Translations under genes and position numbers: made by a program
Shown: positions 22,473-30,786 of the stretch, piece after piece
Numbering within the stretch: the stretch's first letter is position 1
Layout of the letters: every line of letters starts with the position of its first letter
Origin: CAYZAW01 sp964476505
GTDB taxonomy: Bacteria; Bacillota; Clostridia; Christensenellales; CAG-138
Length of the DNA: 34,997 nucleotides
NCBI GenBank assembly: GCA_964476505.1
Contig: CAYZAW010000020.1
Location: 1-34,997 of the forward strand
Reading direction: 5' to 3'
The notes under the pieces: generated by a model
What the model was told of the DNA's origin: nothing
Database searches by the model: none
Seen by the model: the letters and a program-made list of their open reading frames with translations, nothing else

Positions 22473-22508
22473 TATCCTTTCGGGGCAAACTACCCTTGAG
22501 GTGATACC

Positions 22509-22682
22509 ATGGACGTAACGCGGGATCTGCCGCTGGGGTTTGGCATGGCGCTGGCGCAGAACACAAACGCGCTGGAGCGCTTTGGCGCTATGAGCCGCGC
22601 CCAGCAGCAAGCGGTGATCGACCGTGCCAGAACCGTCCGCTCCAAGGAGGAGATGGACGCGCTGGTAGCGGGCATTCGATGA
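22509..22682 (+). CDS. Conserved small protein, 57 residues
   Basis: A short gene starting MDVTRDLPLGFGMALAQN and ending SKEEMDALVAGIR. The pattern LPLGFGMALAQN..ALERFGAMS...QQAVIDRA and SKEEMDALV looks like a small helical protein family common in Clostridia. It is also similar to the C-terminal tail of YdeI/OmpD-associated proteins; I recall this but could not check it. GAGGTGAT lies five bases before the ATG. It sits right after the terminator of the MmcQ gene and is convergent with the GNAT-YoaP gene ten bases away. No separate promoter is obvious. Confidence 0.75.
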   Translation: MDVTRDLPLGFGMALAQNTNALERFGAMSRAQQQAVIDRARTVRSKEEMDALVAGIR

Positions 22683-22692
22683 AATAAGCGGC

Positions 22693-23448
22693 TCAATAGC
22701 CCTTCTCCGTAAGCAGCTTGTCAAACTTTCTATCGGACTGGATTTCATGGGTAAGCAATTCGCCGTTATAAAACAGGCTGTAAGCGGTAAACGGCGCGGG
22801 CGCGTTTTGTGCCTGCTGCGCCGACTCAAAGCGAACCGCCTGAAACGGCGCGTTTCGTTCCTTTGCAATGGCCTCTACCAGCGGCACGTATTTTGCCGTA
22901 TAGGGGCATTGCGGCGAATAGTACAGCACAAAGCCCTGCTCCGCGATACGGGGCGTGGCGGCCTGCGGGTAGAAATGCGGTTTTTCGGCGGCTTTATCAA
23001 AGGGAAGGTAATACAGCACATAGAAGGGCGCGGCGGTATCCGCCTGCAAAAAGCCCTTGTACGTTAAAAACTGCGGGTCGGAAAGAAAGGACTGCTTTTT
23101 TACGGCGGAAAGCGACACAAGGCCCTTCTTCCCCTTTTCTCTGCTGTCTTGTATGCACGCCTCCAAAAGCAGGTTGGAATATCCCTGCCCCTTGAACTGA
23201 CCGGATACCCACAGGCAGTTGATATACATGTAGCCCGGGGCATACACGGGCGCCCACGCCCGCTCCGCCGGGATGTACTCAATAAAGCACTTGCCGCGCA
23301 CATCGCACTTTTTAAACATCAATCCGTCGTCTAAGCGCTCTCTTAACCATGCTTTTTTACTTGCCACTTGGCAGTCCTGATTATTGGATATAGCGCAGCA
23401 GATATGCTCCCGATCTAGATTTTCCTTTGTCAGCGTAATGATCTCCAT
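22693..23448 (-). CDS. GNAT acetyltransferase with C-terminal YoaP-like domain
   Basis: A 251-residue two-domain protein. Residues 1 to about 140 are a GNAT fold with INCLWVSGQFKGQGYSNLLLEAC as the acetyl-CoA motif (QFKGQGYS). Residues about 165-251 match the YoaP tail: a thioredoxin-like strand FVLYYSPQCPYTAKYVPLVE with a CPYT motif, ending FDKLLTEKGY. B. subtilis YoaP has this arrangement; its role is not known. ATG 23448 follows GGGGAACG; an in-frame ATG at 23481 overlaps the ribosome site. The gene follows the aldo/keto reductase by 50 bases on the same strand. Confidence 0.85.
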   Translation of the reverse strand: MEIITLTKENLDREHICCAISNNQDCQVASKKAWLRERLDDGLMFKKCDVRGKCFIEYIPAERAWAPVYAPGYMYINCLWVSGQFKGQGYSNLLLEACIQDSREKGKKGLVSLSAVKKQSFLSDPQFLTYKGFLQADTAAPFYVLYYLPFDKAAEKPHFYPQAATPRIAEQGFVLYYSPQCPYTAKYVPLVEAIAKERNAPFQAVRFESAQQAQNAPAPFTAYSLFYNGELLTHEIQSDRKFDKLLTEKGY

Positions 23449-23498
23449 GGATATGCGTTCCCCTTTTCTTTTGTATTGCATAGTTACGGTGTTCGCAA

Positions 23499-24368
23499 TT
23501 ACTCAATATCCAAATGCATTTTGGTGGTGGGCGGCGGAAATGCCTTGTCAATAGCCGCCCAGTCCTCCTTGGAAATAGAAAGTGACAGCGCGGCGGCGTT
23601 GCTTTCCACATGACTTTGCCTTGCCGCCTTTGGGATGGCGATCACATGCGGCTGCTTTAATACAAACGCCAGCATCAGCTGCATCACGGTGCATTCGTAC
23701 TTTGCCGCCATCTGCGCCAGTGTAAAATCCCGGCTAAAATGCTTATGCATACGCGTTAGCGTTCCCCCCTGCGCCAGCGGGCAGTACGCCATCATCGCCA
23801 TTTGATGCGCGTTCAGCCACGGCAAAAGGTCGTATTCCACGCCCCGGGAGCCTAAGTTGTACAACACCTGATCCACGGCGCAGCGCTCACCGCCCTGCAC
23901 GCGCATCAGATCTTCCATGTCCGCCACATCAAAATTGGAAACGCCCCAGCGAAGGATCTTCCCCTGCGCCGCCAGCCGCTCCATGCAGGCTACGGTTTCC
24001 TCCAGCGGCACGCTGCCCCGCCAGTGCAGCAAATACAGATCGATATACTCCGTTTGCAGGCGGGAAAGAGACGCATCGCAGCAGCGGAAAATATCCTGTT
24101 CACCCGCGTGATGGGGAAACACCTTGGTGCAAAGCTGATAGCTTTCCCGTGGAACACCCTTCAGCGCACGACCGATAAACGCCTCCGAGCGGCCGTCTCC
24201 GTACATTTCGGCCGTATCGATGAGCGTCATGCCAAGGGCAAGCCCCCGGCGTAGCGCCTGCGCTTGCGTATCCTCCACGGCAGCGTCCTCCCCAAGCTCC
24301 CAGCTGCCCTGCCCCAATACAGGCAGCAGCAGGCCGTTTGCGGATACTTGTTGCATATGTTGCTCCAT
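23499..24368 (-). CDS. Aldo/keto reductase
   Basis: A 289-residue NAD(P)H-dependent oxidoreductase with the usual TIM-barrel blocks. The catalytic tetrad can be read as Asp51, Tyr56 (LIDTAEMYGDG), Lys82 (LCTKVFP) and His115 (LYLLHW). RWGVSNFD and IAIPKAARQSHVESN are the family's NADPH-site segments. It resembles bacterial 2,5-diketo-gluconate/YtbE-like members; the substrate is unknown. AGGAGG lies seven bases before ATG 24368. That ribosome site touches the T-run of the terminator of the upstream zinc-ribbon gene. Confidence 0.92.
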   Translation of the reverse strand: MEQHMQQVSANGLLLPVLGQGSWELGEDAAVEDTQAQALRRGLALGMTLIDTAEMYGDGRSEAFIGRALKGVPRESYQLCTKVFPHHAGEQDIFRCCDASLSRLQTEYIDLYLLHWRGSVPLEETVACMERLAAQGKILRWGVSNFDVADMEDLMRVQGGERCAVDQVLYNLGSRGVEYDLLPWLNAHQMAMMAYCPLAQGGTLTRMHKHFSRDFTLAQMAAKYECTVMQLMLAFVLKQPHVIAIPKAARQSHVESNAAALSLSISKEDWAAIDKAFPPPTTKMHLDIE

Positions 24369-24380
24369 CCTATGCCCTCC

Positions 24381-24409
24381 TAAAAAAGCTGCCCGTTACA
24401 GGCAGCTTT
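24381..24409 (-). terminator. Terminator of the zinc-ribbon membrane protein gene
   Basis: AAAGCTGCC (24385-24393) and GGCAGCTTT (24401-24409) form a perfect 9-bp stem with a 7-base loop. On the minus strand it ends in TTTTTT, immediately followed by AGGAGG of the next gene. Confidence 0.85.
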
Positions 24410-24416
24410 CCTTGTA

Positions 24417-25205
24417 TTATGCTTCGTCGCCCTTGCCTTCTTTTACGAATATCTCTTCATATCCGGCGGCACTCACCAGTCCCATCAAAAGTGGGAGCCC
24501 TGCCAGCAGCAACAGCGCCAGCACCACCAGAATAATGGCAAACAGCACGCCCGCATAAGGTATTCTGGATAGCAAGGTTAGCAGCAGCACCGCAACCACG
24601 CAGGCGATTGCGATCAAAAAGTCCGCCAAGAACATTTTGCCCTTAAAGCCCTCCGTTTTTTTCACGGAAAGACGCAGTGCCTCCGTTGCGGAGATTTCCG
24701 GGTCTTGAATGATGATGTACGGCACAAACCGGTAGGAGTATGCCTTGATAACTGCAAACACCGGCCCAACAACAGGAATCAGCCCCCAAATGAATACCCA
24801 GAGCGCCATCCAGCCCATGCCGCCAGCTACCTTAAAGAACCGGGGGAAACCGGCAAACAGCGCGTCCGTATTGACCTCCTGCCCGCGATATCCGGCTAAG
24901 TACACCGCCGTCATGCCCGCTTCCAGCACAAAAACAATGGGAATGGAAATAATTGGCAATACCCCTAAAAAGGCGGCCAGTACCGTTAGTAATTCGCACA
25001 TGAGCGATACGCCCCAAAGCCGGATGGGCTTTTTCTTTAGTACAGCCAGCGCTTTGAATATCAAATCTCGGGAACGCAGCCCTTGAGGCACCGCCTGCGC
25101 TTGCTGCTGTGCCGTACCGGCAGGCGCTCCGCCGACCGGCGCGCCGCAGTTGGCGCAAAAGCTTCCGCCTGTTAATTCGCTTCCGCAGTTGCTGCAAAAT
25201 GCCAT
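24417..25205 (-). CDS. Zinc-ribbon membrane protein
   Basis: A 262-residue protein. The N-terminus has a double zinc ribbon (Cys4-x2-Cys7 in CSNCG and Cys17-x2-Cys20 in CANCG) and an Ala/Gln-rich linker to about residue 42. About five to six membrane helices follow, with GLIPVVGPVFAVIKAYSYRF and PYIIIQDPEISATEALRLSV between them. The layout, with a cytosolic amphipathic segment before the last helices, resembles DUF975-like proteins. Function unknown. GGGGG lies about eleven bases before the ATG. It ends 8 bases from its own terminator. Confidence 0.8.
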   Translation of the reverse strand: MAFCSNCGSELTGGSFCANCGAPVGGAPAGTAQQQAQAVPQGLRSRDLIFKALAVLKKKPIRLWGVSLMCELLTVLAAFLGVLPIISIPIVFVLEAGMTAVYLAGYRGQEVNTDALFAGFPRFFKVAGGMGWMALWVFIWGLIPVVGPVFAVIKAYSYRFVPYIIIQDPEISATEALRLSVKKTEGFKGKMFLADFLIAIACVVAVLLLTLLSRIPYAGVLFAIILVVLALLLLAGLPLLMGLVSAAGYEEIFVKEGKGDEA

Positions 25206-25322
25206 GATAAATTACCCCCTGTTTTGATGATTTGTGACTGCTGCCACCGCATATAGTATATCGTATGACGCAAGGTATGAAAAGAGATTTTCATCCGAAG
25301 AAAAAGCCCCTTTGTGAAAGGA

Positions 25323-25351
25323 TTGATTTTATACAATGCTGCATGTAAAAT
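25323..25351 (+). promoter_or_regulatory. Promoter of the tandem histidine kinase operon
   Basis: TTGATT (25323-25328), 17-base spacer, TAAAAT (25346-25351). It overlaps the upstream part of the open frame, supporting the kinase start at 25407. Confidence 0.65.
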
Positions 25352-25406
25352 ATACCATAGGGTGAAGAGGCGGAACGTGCCGCACAGATCGCTTCGAGGG
25401 TATTTC

Positions 25407-27218
25407 ATGCATCTATTCAAAAAAAAGACGACATGGCTGCTCAGTGAGCATAAACAGAACATGCTGTTTCTATTTCTCACGCTGTTTTCTGTCGCGTTTT
25501 TATTGATCGTATGCGGTCGCGTCTATAACCCGGCGAACCGTATATTTGATTTTGACGATGTAAGCGCCCTTTCCGAGAATTGGACTGTGACCGACACCAA
25601 CGGCATTACCTTCTCCGTACAGCTTCCGGCGCAGCTTGGCGTATCCAGCGACGGCCCGCGAAGCATTTCTCATAAGCTGACCGGGGATGTTCCTAAAGAC
25701 CCCGGCATTTGCTTTAGAAGCTCTCAACAAAACGTGCGGGTGCTTTTAAACAGCGCGTGCGTTTACACCTACAATACGGACAGCACCCGCCCTTATGGAG
25801 ACGCAACGCCCAGCACATGGTGCTTTGCGCGGCTTCCCAGCGCAAAGGCCGGCGATACGATCACCATTGAGCTTACCACGCCGTATGCTGATTATGCCGG
25901 CACCTTCAACGATGTATACTATTCCTCCTACTACAAGCTAAAAATGTATATCATGTTAAAATGCATGCCGGGGTTCATTATCTGCATCGGCATATTCATG
26001 CTGGGCTGTGTGCTGTATGTGATGTTCATATTCCTTGCACCGCATAACGCCCTGTACGGCAACATGCGCTACATCGGCCTGTTTACGGCCTGTGTGTCGC
26101 TATATCTTTTAATGGAAACGCAGTTTCCGGACGTTGGCGTGTTCAATCCCTTTACCGAGCTTTTGATCAAATTCCTCGCCTTATCCACCGTAACGCTGCC
26201 GTTCCTGCTATATGTAAAGCTGCGCCTTTCCGAGGAGAACAGCTTGCCGCTGGACATTCTGTTCTGGCTGTTCCTGATCAATCACTTTACGCAGATCGCA
26301 TTGCAGCTTTTAGGCGTTTTAAACACCATGCAAATGGTGGTAAACCCGCTGCGTGTAACGCATACGCTGATCTCCGTGGCGGGGCTCACGGTCATCTACA
26401 TGTACGCCGTTGCCATCATCAAAAAGCGAATCAAGCTGTACATGACGGAAATACTGGCTTTTATTGCGGTCATCGTAGCCGTTACAGCGGAATTTGTTTC
26501 GTATTACGGCGGTCATTTCGGCGATATCGGGCGCTCCTTGCAAATTGGCATTATCTTTTTCTCCATCAGCATATCCATCGCCGCCATGCAGAACGCGGCG
26601 GATCGCACCGCGGAAAGCATTCGGGTGGAAAGCCTGCTGCAGCAAAGCCAAACGCAGTTGATGATCAGCCAAATCCAACCGCACTTCATTTACAATACGC
26701 TGCACGCCATTCGGGCGCTTATTCGAATTGCGCCTGACCAGGCCAGCCAGATGACGCTGAACTTCTCCAAGTACCTCCGCGCAAACATCGACGCGCTGGG
26801 TTTAAACGACAACATCCCCTTCCAGCGCGAGATCGAGCACGTGCGCGCCTATACGGACATAGAGCTGGTGCGCTTTTCCGACAGGCTCACCGTGGAATGG
26901 CAGCTTGATGCGGTGGATTTTTTGGTGCCGCCGCTTACCATCCAGCCGCTGGTGGAAAACGCCATCAAACACGGAGTCTGTAAAAAAGAGGAGGGCGGCA
27001 CGGTAAAAATCAGCAGCCGCGAAGAAGAAGAAGCTTTTGTGATCACCATTGAAGACAACGGTGTTGGCATGGACGCGGCGCAAGAAAAGAAGGTCGGCTC
27101 TGCCGGGCTGCAAAACGTGCGGCTGCGGCTGGAGCATATGTGCCATGCAACGTTTACCCTGCATAGCGAGATAGGCGTTGGCACCACGGCAAAAATCAGT
27201 ATCCCCAAAGGGAATTAG
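25407..27218 (+). CDS. LytS-type sensor histidine kinase (first of a tandem pair)
   Basis: A 603-residue membrane kinase. One N-terminal membrane helix (about 20-38) is followed by an extracellular beta-rich domain of about 150 residues (with FDDVSALSENWTVTD, RPYGDATPSTWCFARLP and TIELTTPYADYAGTF). Then come about seven membrane helices and a short coiled coil. His_kinase domain: SQIQPHFIYNTLHAIRALIR with phospho-acceptor His426. HATPase_c: PLVENAIKHGV (Asn518), EDNGVGMD and GSAGLQNVRLRL. The layout is like 7TMR-DISM receptors. ATG 25407 follows GAGGG by seven bases; a GTG at 25314 overlaps the promoter. No response regulator is adjacent; a close paralogue follows 28 bases later. Confidence 0.9.
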   Translation: MHLFKKKTTWLLSEHKQNMLFLFLTLFSVAFLLIVCGRVYNPANRIFDFDDVSALSENWTVTDTNGITFSVQLPAQLGVSSDGPRSISHKLTGDVPKDPGICFRSSQQNVRVLLNSACVYTYNTDSTRPYGDATPSTWCFARLPSAKAGDTITIELTTPYADYAGTFNDVYYSSYYKLKMYIMLKCMPGFIICIGIFMLGCVLYVMFIFLAPHNALYGNMRYIGLFTACVSLYLLMETQFPDVGVFNPFTELLIKFLALSTVTLPFLLYVKLRLSEENSLPLDILFWLFLINHFTQIALQLLGVLNTMQMVVNPLRVTHTLISVAGLTVIYMYAVAIIKKRIKLYMTEILAFIAVIVAVTAEFVSYYGGHFGDIGRSLQIGIIFFSISISIAAMQNAADRTAESIRVESLLQQSQTQLMISQIQPHFIYNTLHAIRALIRIAPDQASQMTLNFSKYLRANIDALGLNDNIPFQREIEHVRAYTDIELVRFSDRLTVEWQLDAVDFLVPPLTIQPLVENAIKHGVCKKEEGGTVKISSREEEEAFVITIEDNGVGMDAAQEKKVGSAGLQNVRLRLEHMCHATFTLHSEIGVGTTAKISIPKGN

Positions 27219-27246
27219 TTAGTACGGCAGAAAGGAGAAAACGCGC

Positions 27247-29085
27247 ATGCAGAAAAAACCCGGCAGATGGGCTTGGCTTGGTAAAACCGGCTTGCAGGGC
27301 TGGATGATCGTTGCCTCCTACCTATTTTTAACGATCGTGTTTGTAGCCATGTTCTGGCCTGCCATATCCGATACCAGCAACAGCATACTGACAGACGGCG
27401 ACTATACCGTTTGGGATAGCGGTTGGATTCGCACGGACGACGGCTCGTTTGTGAACCCGCCCGTTACCCTTTCCGCGCAGCCCAACGTGCCTGTTACCAT
27501 ATACCGCACCCTGCCGCAAACGCTGGTGGAAAACGCCGGGTTCTGCTTTATCAGTAAGGAAGAGACCGTGCTGGTTGCGATCAATAGCACGCCGATTTAC
27601 ACGCTGGATACTGCCGACGTACGCCCCTACGGAAAAGCAACGATCAGCCAGTGGAACTTTGTGCCGTTGCCAAAGAACGCCGGCGGGCAGCTGCTATCCA
27701 TCACATTGACCTCCCCGTATCCCGCTTACGCGGGCGCTGTGGATACCATCCGCTACGGGGATCTGGATTACCTGCGCCTTTCCATGACGCTGCTGTACCT
27801 TTCGGATTTCATTGTTTGCCTGCTGTTGATGATGCTGGGGCTGGTGATGTATGTGCTTGCCATCATATTGAGCCGCCGCAGTACGGAATACGCTTCCTTC
27901 CGGCATATGGGGCTGTTTACCCTGTACGTCGCCATTTATCTTAGAACGGAATGCAAGCTGCCGATGATAACGTTCTTCGACGGCTTCGCTCTGATGCAGC
28001 TTAAATTCTTCAGCTTCTCGCTGATGATGCTTCCGTTGATCCGCTTTATCAAGGGCCGCATCGAGCGGCGGTATCATAAGCCGTTCAACATCGTGTACGG
28101 CTTGTTCGTCATCAATTTCTTTGTGCAGATCGTGATACAGCTGTTGGACATTGCAGATTTCATGCCTATGGTAACGATCACCCATGTCATCATCGGCGCG
28201 TTTATGACTACCATGATGGTGATGTATATGATCGGCATCGTGACGCACCGGATACGCTTCAATCTGTTTGAGGTGACCGGCTTGGTTGCGCTGCTGTTGA
28301 CCGCCTCCTGGGAAATGACGGTATACTATCAGCACGACTATGCCAACACCGGCAATTACCTAAGAGGCGGCATCATTATGCTGATCGTTTGCCTGTCTCT
28401 TGCGCTGCTGCAGGATATTTCCCGCCGGATATCCAAGCGGGCGGAAATGGAAAAGCAGCTGCAGCGCAACCATGCGCGGCTGCTTGCCAGCCAAATCCAG
28501 CCGCATTTTGTGTATAACACGCTAAACTCCATCCGGGCGCTGATCAAGCTGGCGCCGGAGGAGGCGTATAAAATGGTGTATGATTTTTCTAAATATCTAC
28601 GGGCCAATATCGATATGCTGGGCAGCGACCAACCCATCCGCTTCTCGCAGGAGCTGGAGCATGTGCGGGCGTATACGGACATCGAGCTGGTGCGTTTTTC
28701 CGACAGGCTCACCGTGGAATGGGATATGCACCCTGCCGATTTTATGCTGCCGCCGCTTACCATCCAACCGCTGGTGGAAAACTCCATCAAGCACGGGGTA
28801 TGCAAAAAAGAAGAGGGCGGTACCGTATGGATCTCCAACAAGGAAACGGCGGAGGAGCATATTATTATCGTACGAGACGACGGCACGGGCATGGACGTTG
28901 ACGCCATGCTGAAAAAGGTCGGCTCCGCCGGTATGAAAAACGTGATGGAGCGCCTGCGGCAGTTTGGTGCGACCCTTACCTATGACAGCACGTTGGGGCA
29001 TGGCACCACCGCCACCGTAACCATTCCCAAGAGCAGCAGCATACCCTACGAAGCCACCCCGACAAATGACAGCACCGCCACTTAA
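27247..29085 (+). CDS. LytS-type sensor histidine kinase (second of a tandem pair)
   Basis: A 612-residue paralogue of the preceding gene with the same layout. A membrane helix (about 20-40) precedes an extracellular domain including ILTDGDYTVWDSGW, RPYGKATISQWNFVPLP and TLTSPYPAYAGAVDTI, then seven membrane helices. SQIQPHFVYNTLNSIRALIK carries His420; PLVENSIKHGV, RDDGTGMD and GSAGMKNVMERL form the ATP site. The kinase halves of the pair share runs of 11 to 21 identical residues, while the sensor halves are much more diverged. AAAGGAG lies nine bases before the ATG. The stop overlaps the convergent phosphatase gene by four bases. An HK1-HK2 heterodimer is possible; this is inference. Confidence 0.9.
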   Translation: MQKKPGRWAWLGKTGLQGWMIVASYLFLTIVFVAMFWPAISDTSNSILTDGDYTVWDSGWIRTDDGSFVNPPVTLSAQPNVPVTIYRTLPQTLVENAGFCFISKEETVLVAINSTPIYTLDTADVRPYGKATISQWNFVPLPKNAGGQLLSITLTSPYPAYAGAVDTIRYGDLDYLRLSMTLLYLSDFIVCLLLMMLGLVMYVLAIILSRRSTEYASFRHMGLFTLYVAIYLRTECKLPMITFFDGFALMQLKFFSFSLMMLPLIRFIKGRIERRYHKPFNIVYGLFVINFFVQIVIQLLDIADFMPMVTITHVIIGAFMTTMMVMYMIGIVTHRIRFNLFEVTGLVALLLTASWEMTVYYQHDYANTGNYLRGGIIMLIVCLSLALLQDISRRISKRAEMEKQLQRNHARLLASQIQPHFVYNTLNSIRALIKLAPEEAYKMVYDFSKYLRANIDMLGSDQPIRFSQELEHVRAYTDIELVRFSDRLTVEWDMHPADFMLPPLTIQPLVENSIKHGVCKKEEGGTVWISNKETAEEHIIIVRDDGTGMDVDAMLKKVGSAGMKNVMERLRQFGATLTYDSTLGHGTTATVTIPKSSSIPYEATPTNDSTAT

Positions 29086-29531
29086 AGCAGCTGCTCCAAT
29101 AACGCCTCGCAGCCTGCCACAACGTCCGTATAGGTAGCGTCAAAATCTCCGGTATACCACGGGTCTGCAATATCTCGAGGAGAATCGGTCACGTCCAGCA
29201 ACCGGCAGATCTTCCCTTCCGGGTCGCCGCCGGTGATCCTAAGCATGTCTTTGATGTTCCAGCCGTCCATGCCGATGAGCTTATCATACAGCGTATAATC
29301 CTGCCGGCGCATCTGCACGGCGGTTTTGCCCGCTGTATCGATACCGCGATTGGCAAGCTTCTTTTTTGTACTTGGGTGCACGGGGCTTCCAATATCCTCG
29401 TTGCTGGTAGCGGCGGAGGCGATCATAAACTCGCCGGACATCCCCCGCTTTTGCACCATATCCTTTAAAATGAATTCCGCCATGGGGCTGCGGCAGATGT
29501 TGCCGTGGCAAACAAACAGTATTTTATGCAA
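29082..29531 (-). CDS. Low-molecular-weight protein-tyrosine phosphatase
   Basis: A 149-residue cytosolic enzyme removing phosphate from protein tyrosines (or arginine, as in YwlE). The P-loop VCHGNICRSPMAEF gives catalytic Cys8 and Arg14, and DPWYTGDF supplies the general acid Asp123. HPSTKKKLANRGID lies between. I start at TTG 29531 because GGGAGG lies eight bases upstream and the family begins with this strand; the frame is open to 29630. Convergent with the second kinase gene (4-bp overlap). Confidence 0.92.
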   Translation of the reverse strand: MHKILFVCHGNICRSPMAEFILKDMVQKRGMSGEFMIASAATSNEDIGSPVHPSTKKKLANRGIDTAGKTAVQMRRQDYTLYDKLIGMDGWNIKDMLRITGGDPEGKICRLLDVTDSPRDIADPWYTGDFDATYTDVVAGCEALLEQLL

Positions 29532-29671
29532 GTGCGCTTCCTCCCAACCATATTCATGTGCGTACCGGGTATTAGTGTAGCGGGGGCGGCACTTGATTGC
29601 AAGAGCGAATGCAAACGCAATGCTTTGCACAAAATGATTTTAGGAATTTACGCCAAATCCGGTAAAACCAC

Positions 29672-29702
29672 TTGACGGCGCATGGGTGCCGGGGACTATA
29701 CT
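29672..29702 (+). promoter_or_regulatory. Promoter of the second aldo/keto reductase gene
   Basis: TTGACG (29672-29677) and TATACT (29697-29702) are 19 bases apart; ACTATA at 29695 would give a 17-base spacer. The ribosome site and start follow within 40 bases. Confidence 0.5.
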
Positions 29703-29738
29703 ATATATACTATCGATAAAAGAGGAGCGTGATCCTGC

Positions 29739-30734
29739 TTGTATTGTTATGTTGCGGATGCACGGCGCTACGGAAAAATGCGATACCGTTACTGCGGAAA
29801 CAGCGGCTTACAACTGCCTATGGTTTCACTGGGGCTGTGGCATAACTTTGGCACCAACGACAGCTACGAGAACATGAAGGCCATGTGCTTTACCGCTTTT
29901 GATACGGGAATCACGCACTTTGACCTTGCCAACAATTACGGGCCGGAGCCGGGCAGCGCGGAGCTGAATTTTGGGCGCATCGTAAAGGAAGAGCTGCACC
30001 GTTACCGGGACGAACTTGTGGTCAGCACCAAGGCGGGCTACGGCATGTGGGACGGCCCTTACGGAGACGGCGGCAGCCGGAAATACCTATTGGCCTCGCT
30101 GGATCAAAGCCTTGCGCGCATGGGCTTGGATTATGTGGATATTTTCTACCATCACCGCATGGACCCCAATACCCCGTTGGAGGAAACTATGCTGGCGCTT
30201 TGTACCGCCGTGCAAAGCGGGCGGGCGCTGTATGTGGGGCTTTCCAATTACGACGGGGAAACCATGGCAAAGGCGGCAGCAATCTTACAGGAACAGAAAT
30301 GCCCCTTTATCATCAATCAAAACTCGTATTCACTGTTGAACCGCACCATTGAGGAAAACGGTTTAAAAGAAGAGGCCATAAAGCAGCAAAAAGGCTTGAT
30401 CATTTTCAGCCCGCTGGCACAGGGGTTATTGACCAACAAGTATTTAGACGGTATCCCCAAGAACAGCCGGGTAGATAAGGGCAGTCCGTTTTTGACCCCC
30501 GCCGCCCTCACGGAAGAACGCCTGTCAAAGATCGGGCGGTTAAACGCCTTTGCCAAGGGGCGCGGGCAAAGCCTTGCGCAGATGGCGCTAAGCTGGCTGT
30601 TTAAGGATAACGCCGTTACCAGCGTGCTGGTTGGCGCCTCTCAGCCGGAGCAGATACTAGAAAACGCCCGCATGCTGGAAAACCTTCGCTTTACCGAGGA
30701 GGAGCTGCAGGTCATTGAGGAGATTTTGCAATAA
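29739..30734 (+). CDS. Aldo/keto reductase, YghZ/MgrA-like
   Basis: A 331-residue reductase of the branch including E. coli YghZ (L-glyceraldehyde 3-phosphate and methylglyoxal reductase). YRYCGNSGLQLPMVSLGLWH is the branch's N-terminal signature. The tetrad reads Asp62, Tyr67 (FDLANNYGP), Lys98 (VSTKAGYG) and His139 (IFYHH). SVLVGASQPEQILEN is the cofactor segment. The start is TTG at 29739 with GAGGAG eleven bases upstream; family members carry a similar short N-terminal extension, which supports it. A strong terminator follows. Confidence 0.92.
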   Translation: MYCYVADARRYGKMRYRYCGNSGLQLPMVSLGLWHNFGTNDSYENMKAMCFTAFDTGITHFDLANNYGPEPGSAELNFGRIVKEELHRYRDELVVSTKAGYGMWDGPYGDGGSRKYLLASLDQSLARMGLDYVDIFYHHRMDPNTPLEETMLALCTAVQSGRALYVGLSNYDGETMAKAAAILQEQKCPFIINQNSYSLLNRTIEENGLKEEAIKQQKGLIIFSPLAQGLLTNKYLDGIPKNSRVDKGSPFLTPAALTEERLSKIGRLNAFAKGRGQSLAQMALSWLFKDNAVTSVLVGASQPEQILENARMLENLRFTEEELQVIEEILQ

Positions 30735-30744
30735 CCGCTGTAAT

Positions 30745-30783
30745 AAAAACGCACTCCGTTCCATAAGAGCGGAGTGCGTTTTT
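30745..30783. terminator. Bidirectional terminator between AKR and AlkD genes
   Basis: A perfect 14-bp stem from AAAAACGCACTCCG (30745-30758) and CGGAGTGCGTTTTT (30770-30783), with an 11-base loop. It serves both convergent genes; the AlkD stop is four bases away. Confidence 0.9.
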
Positions 30784-30786
30784 ATG

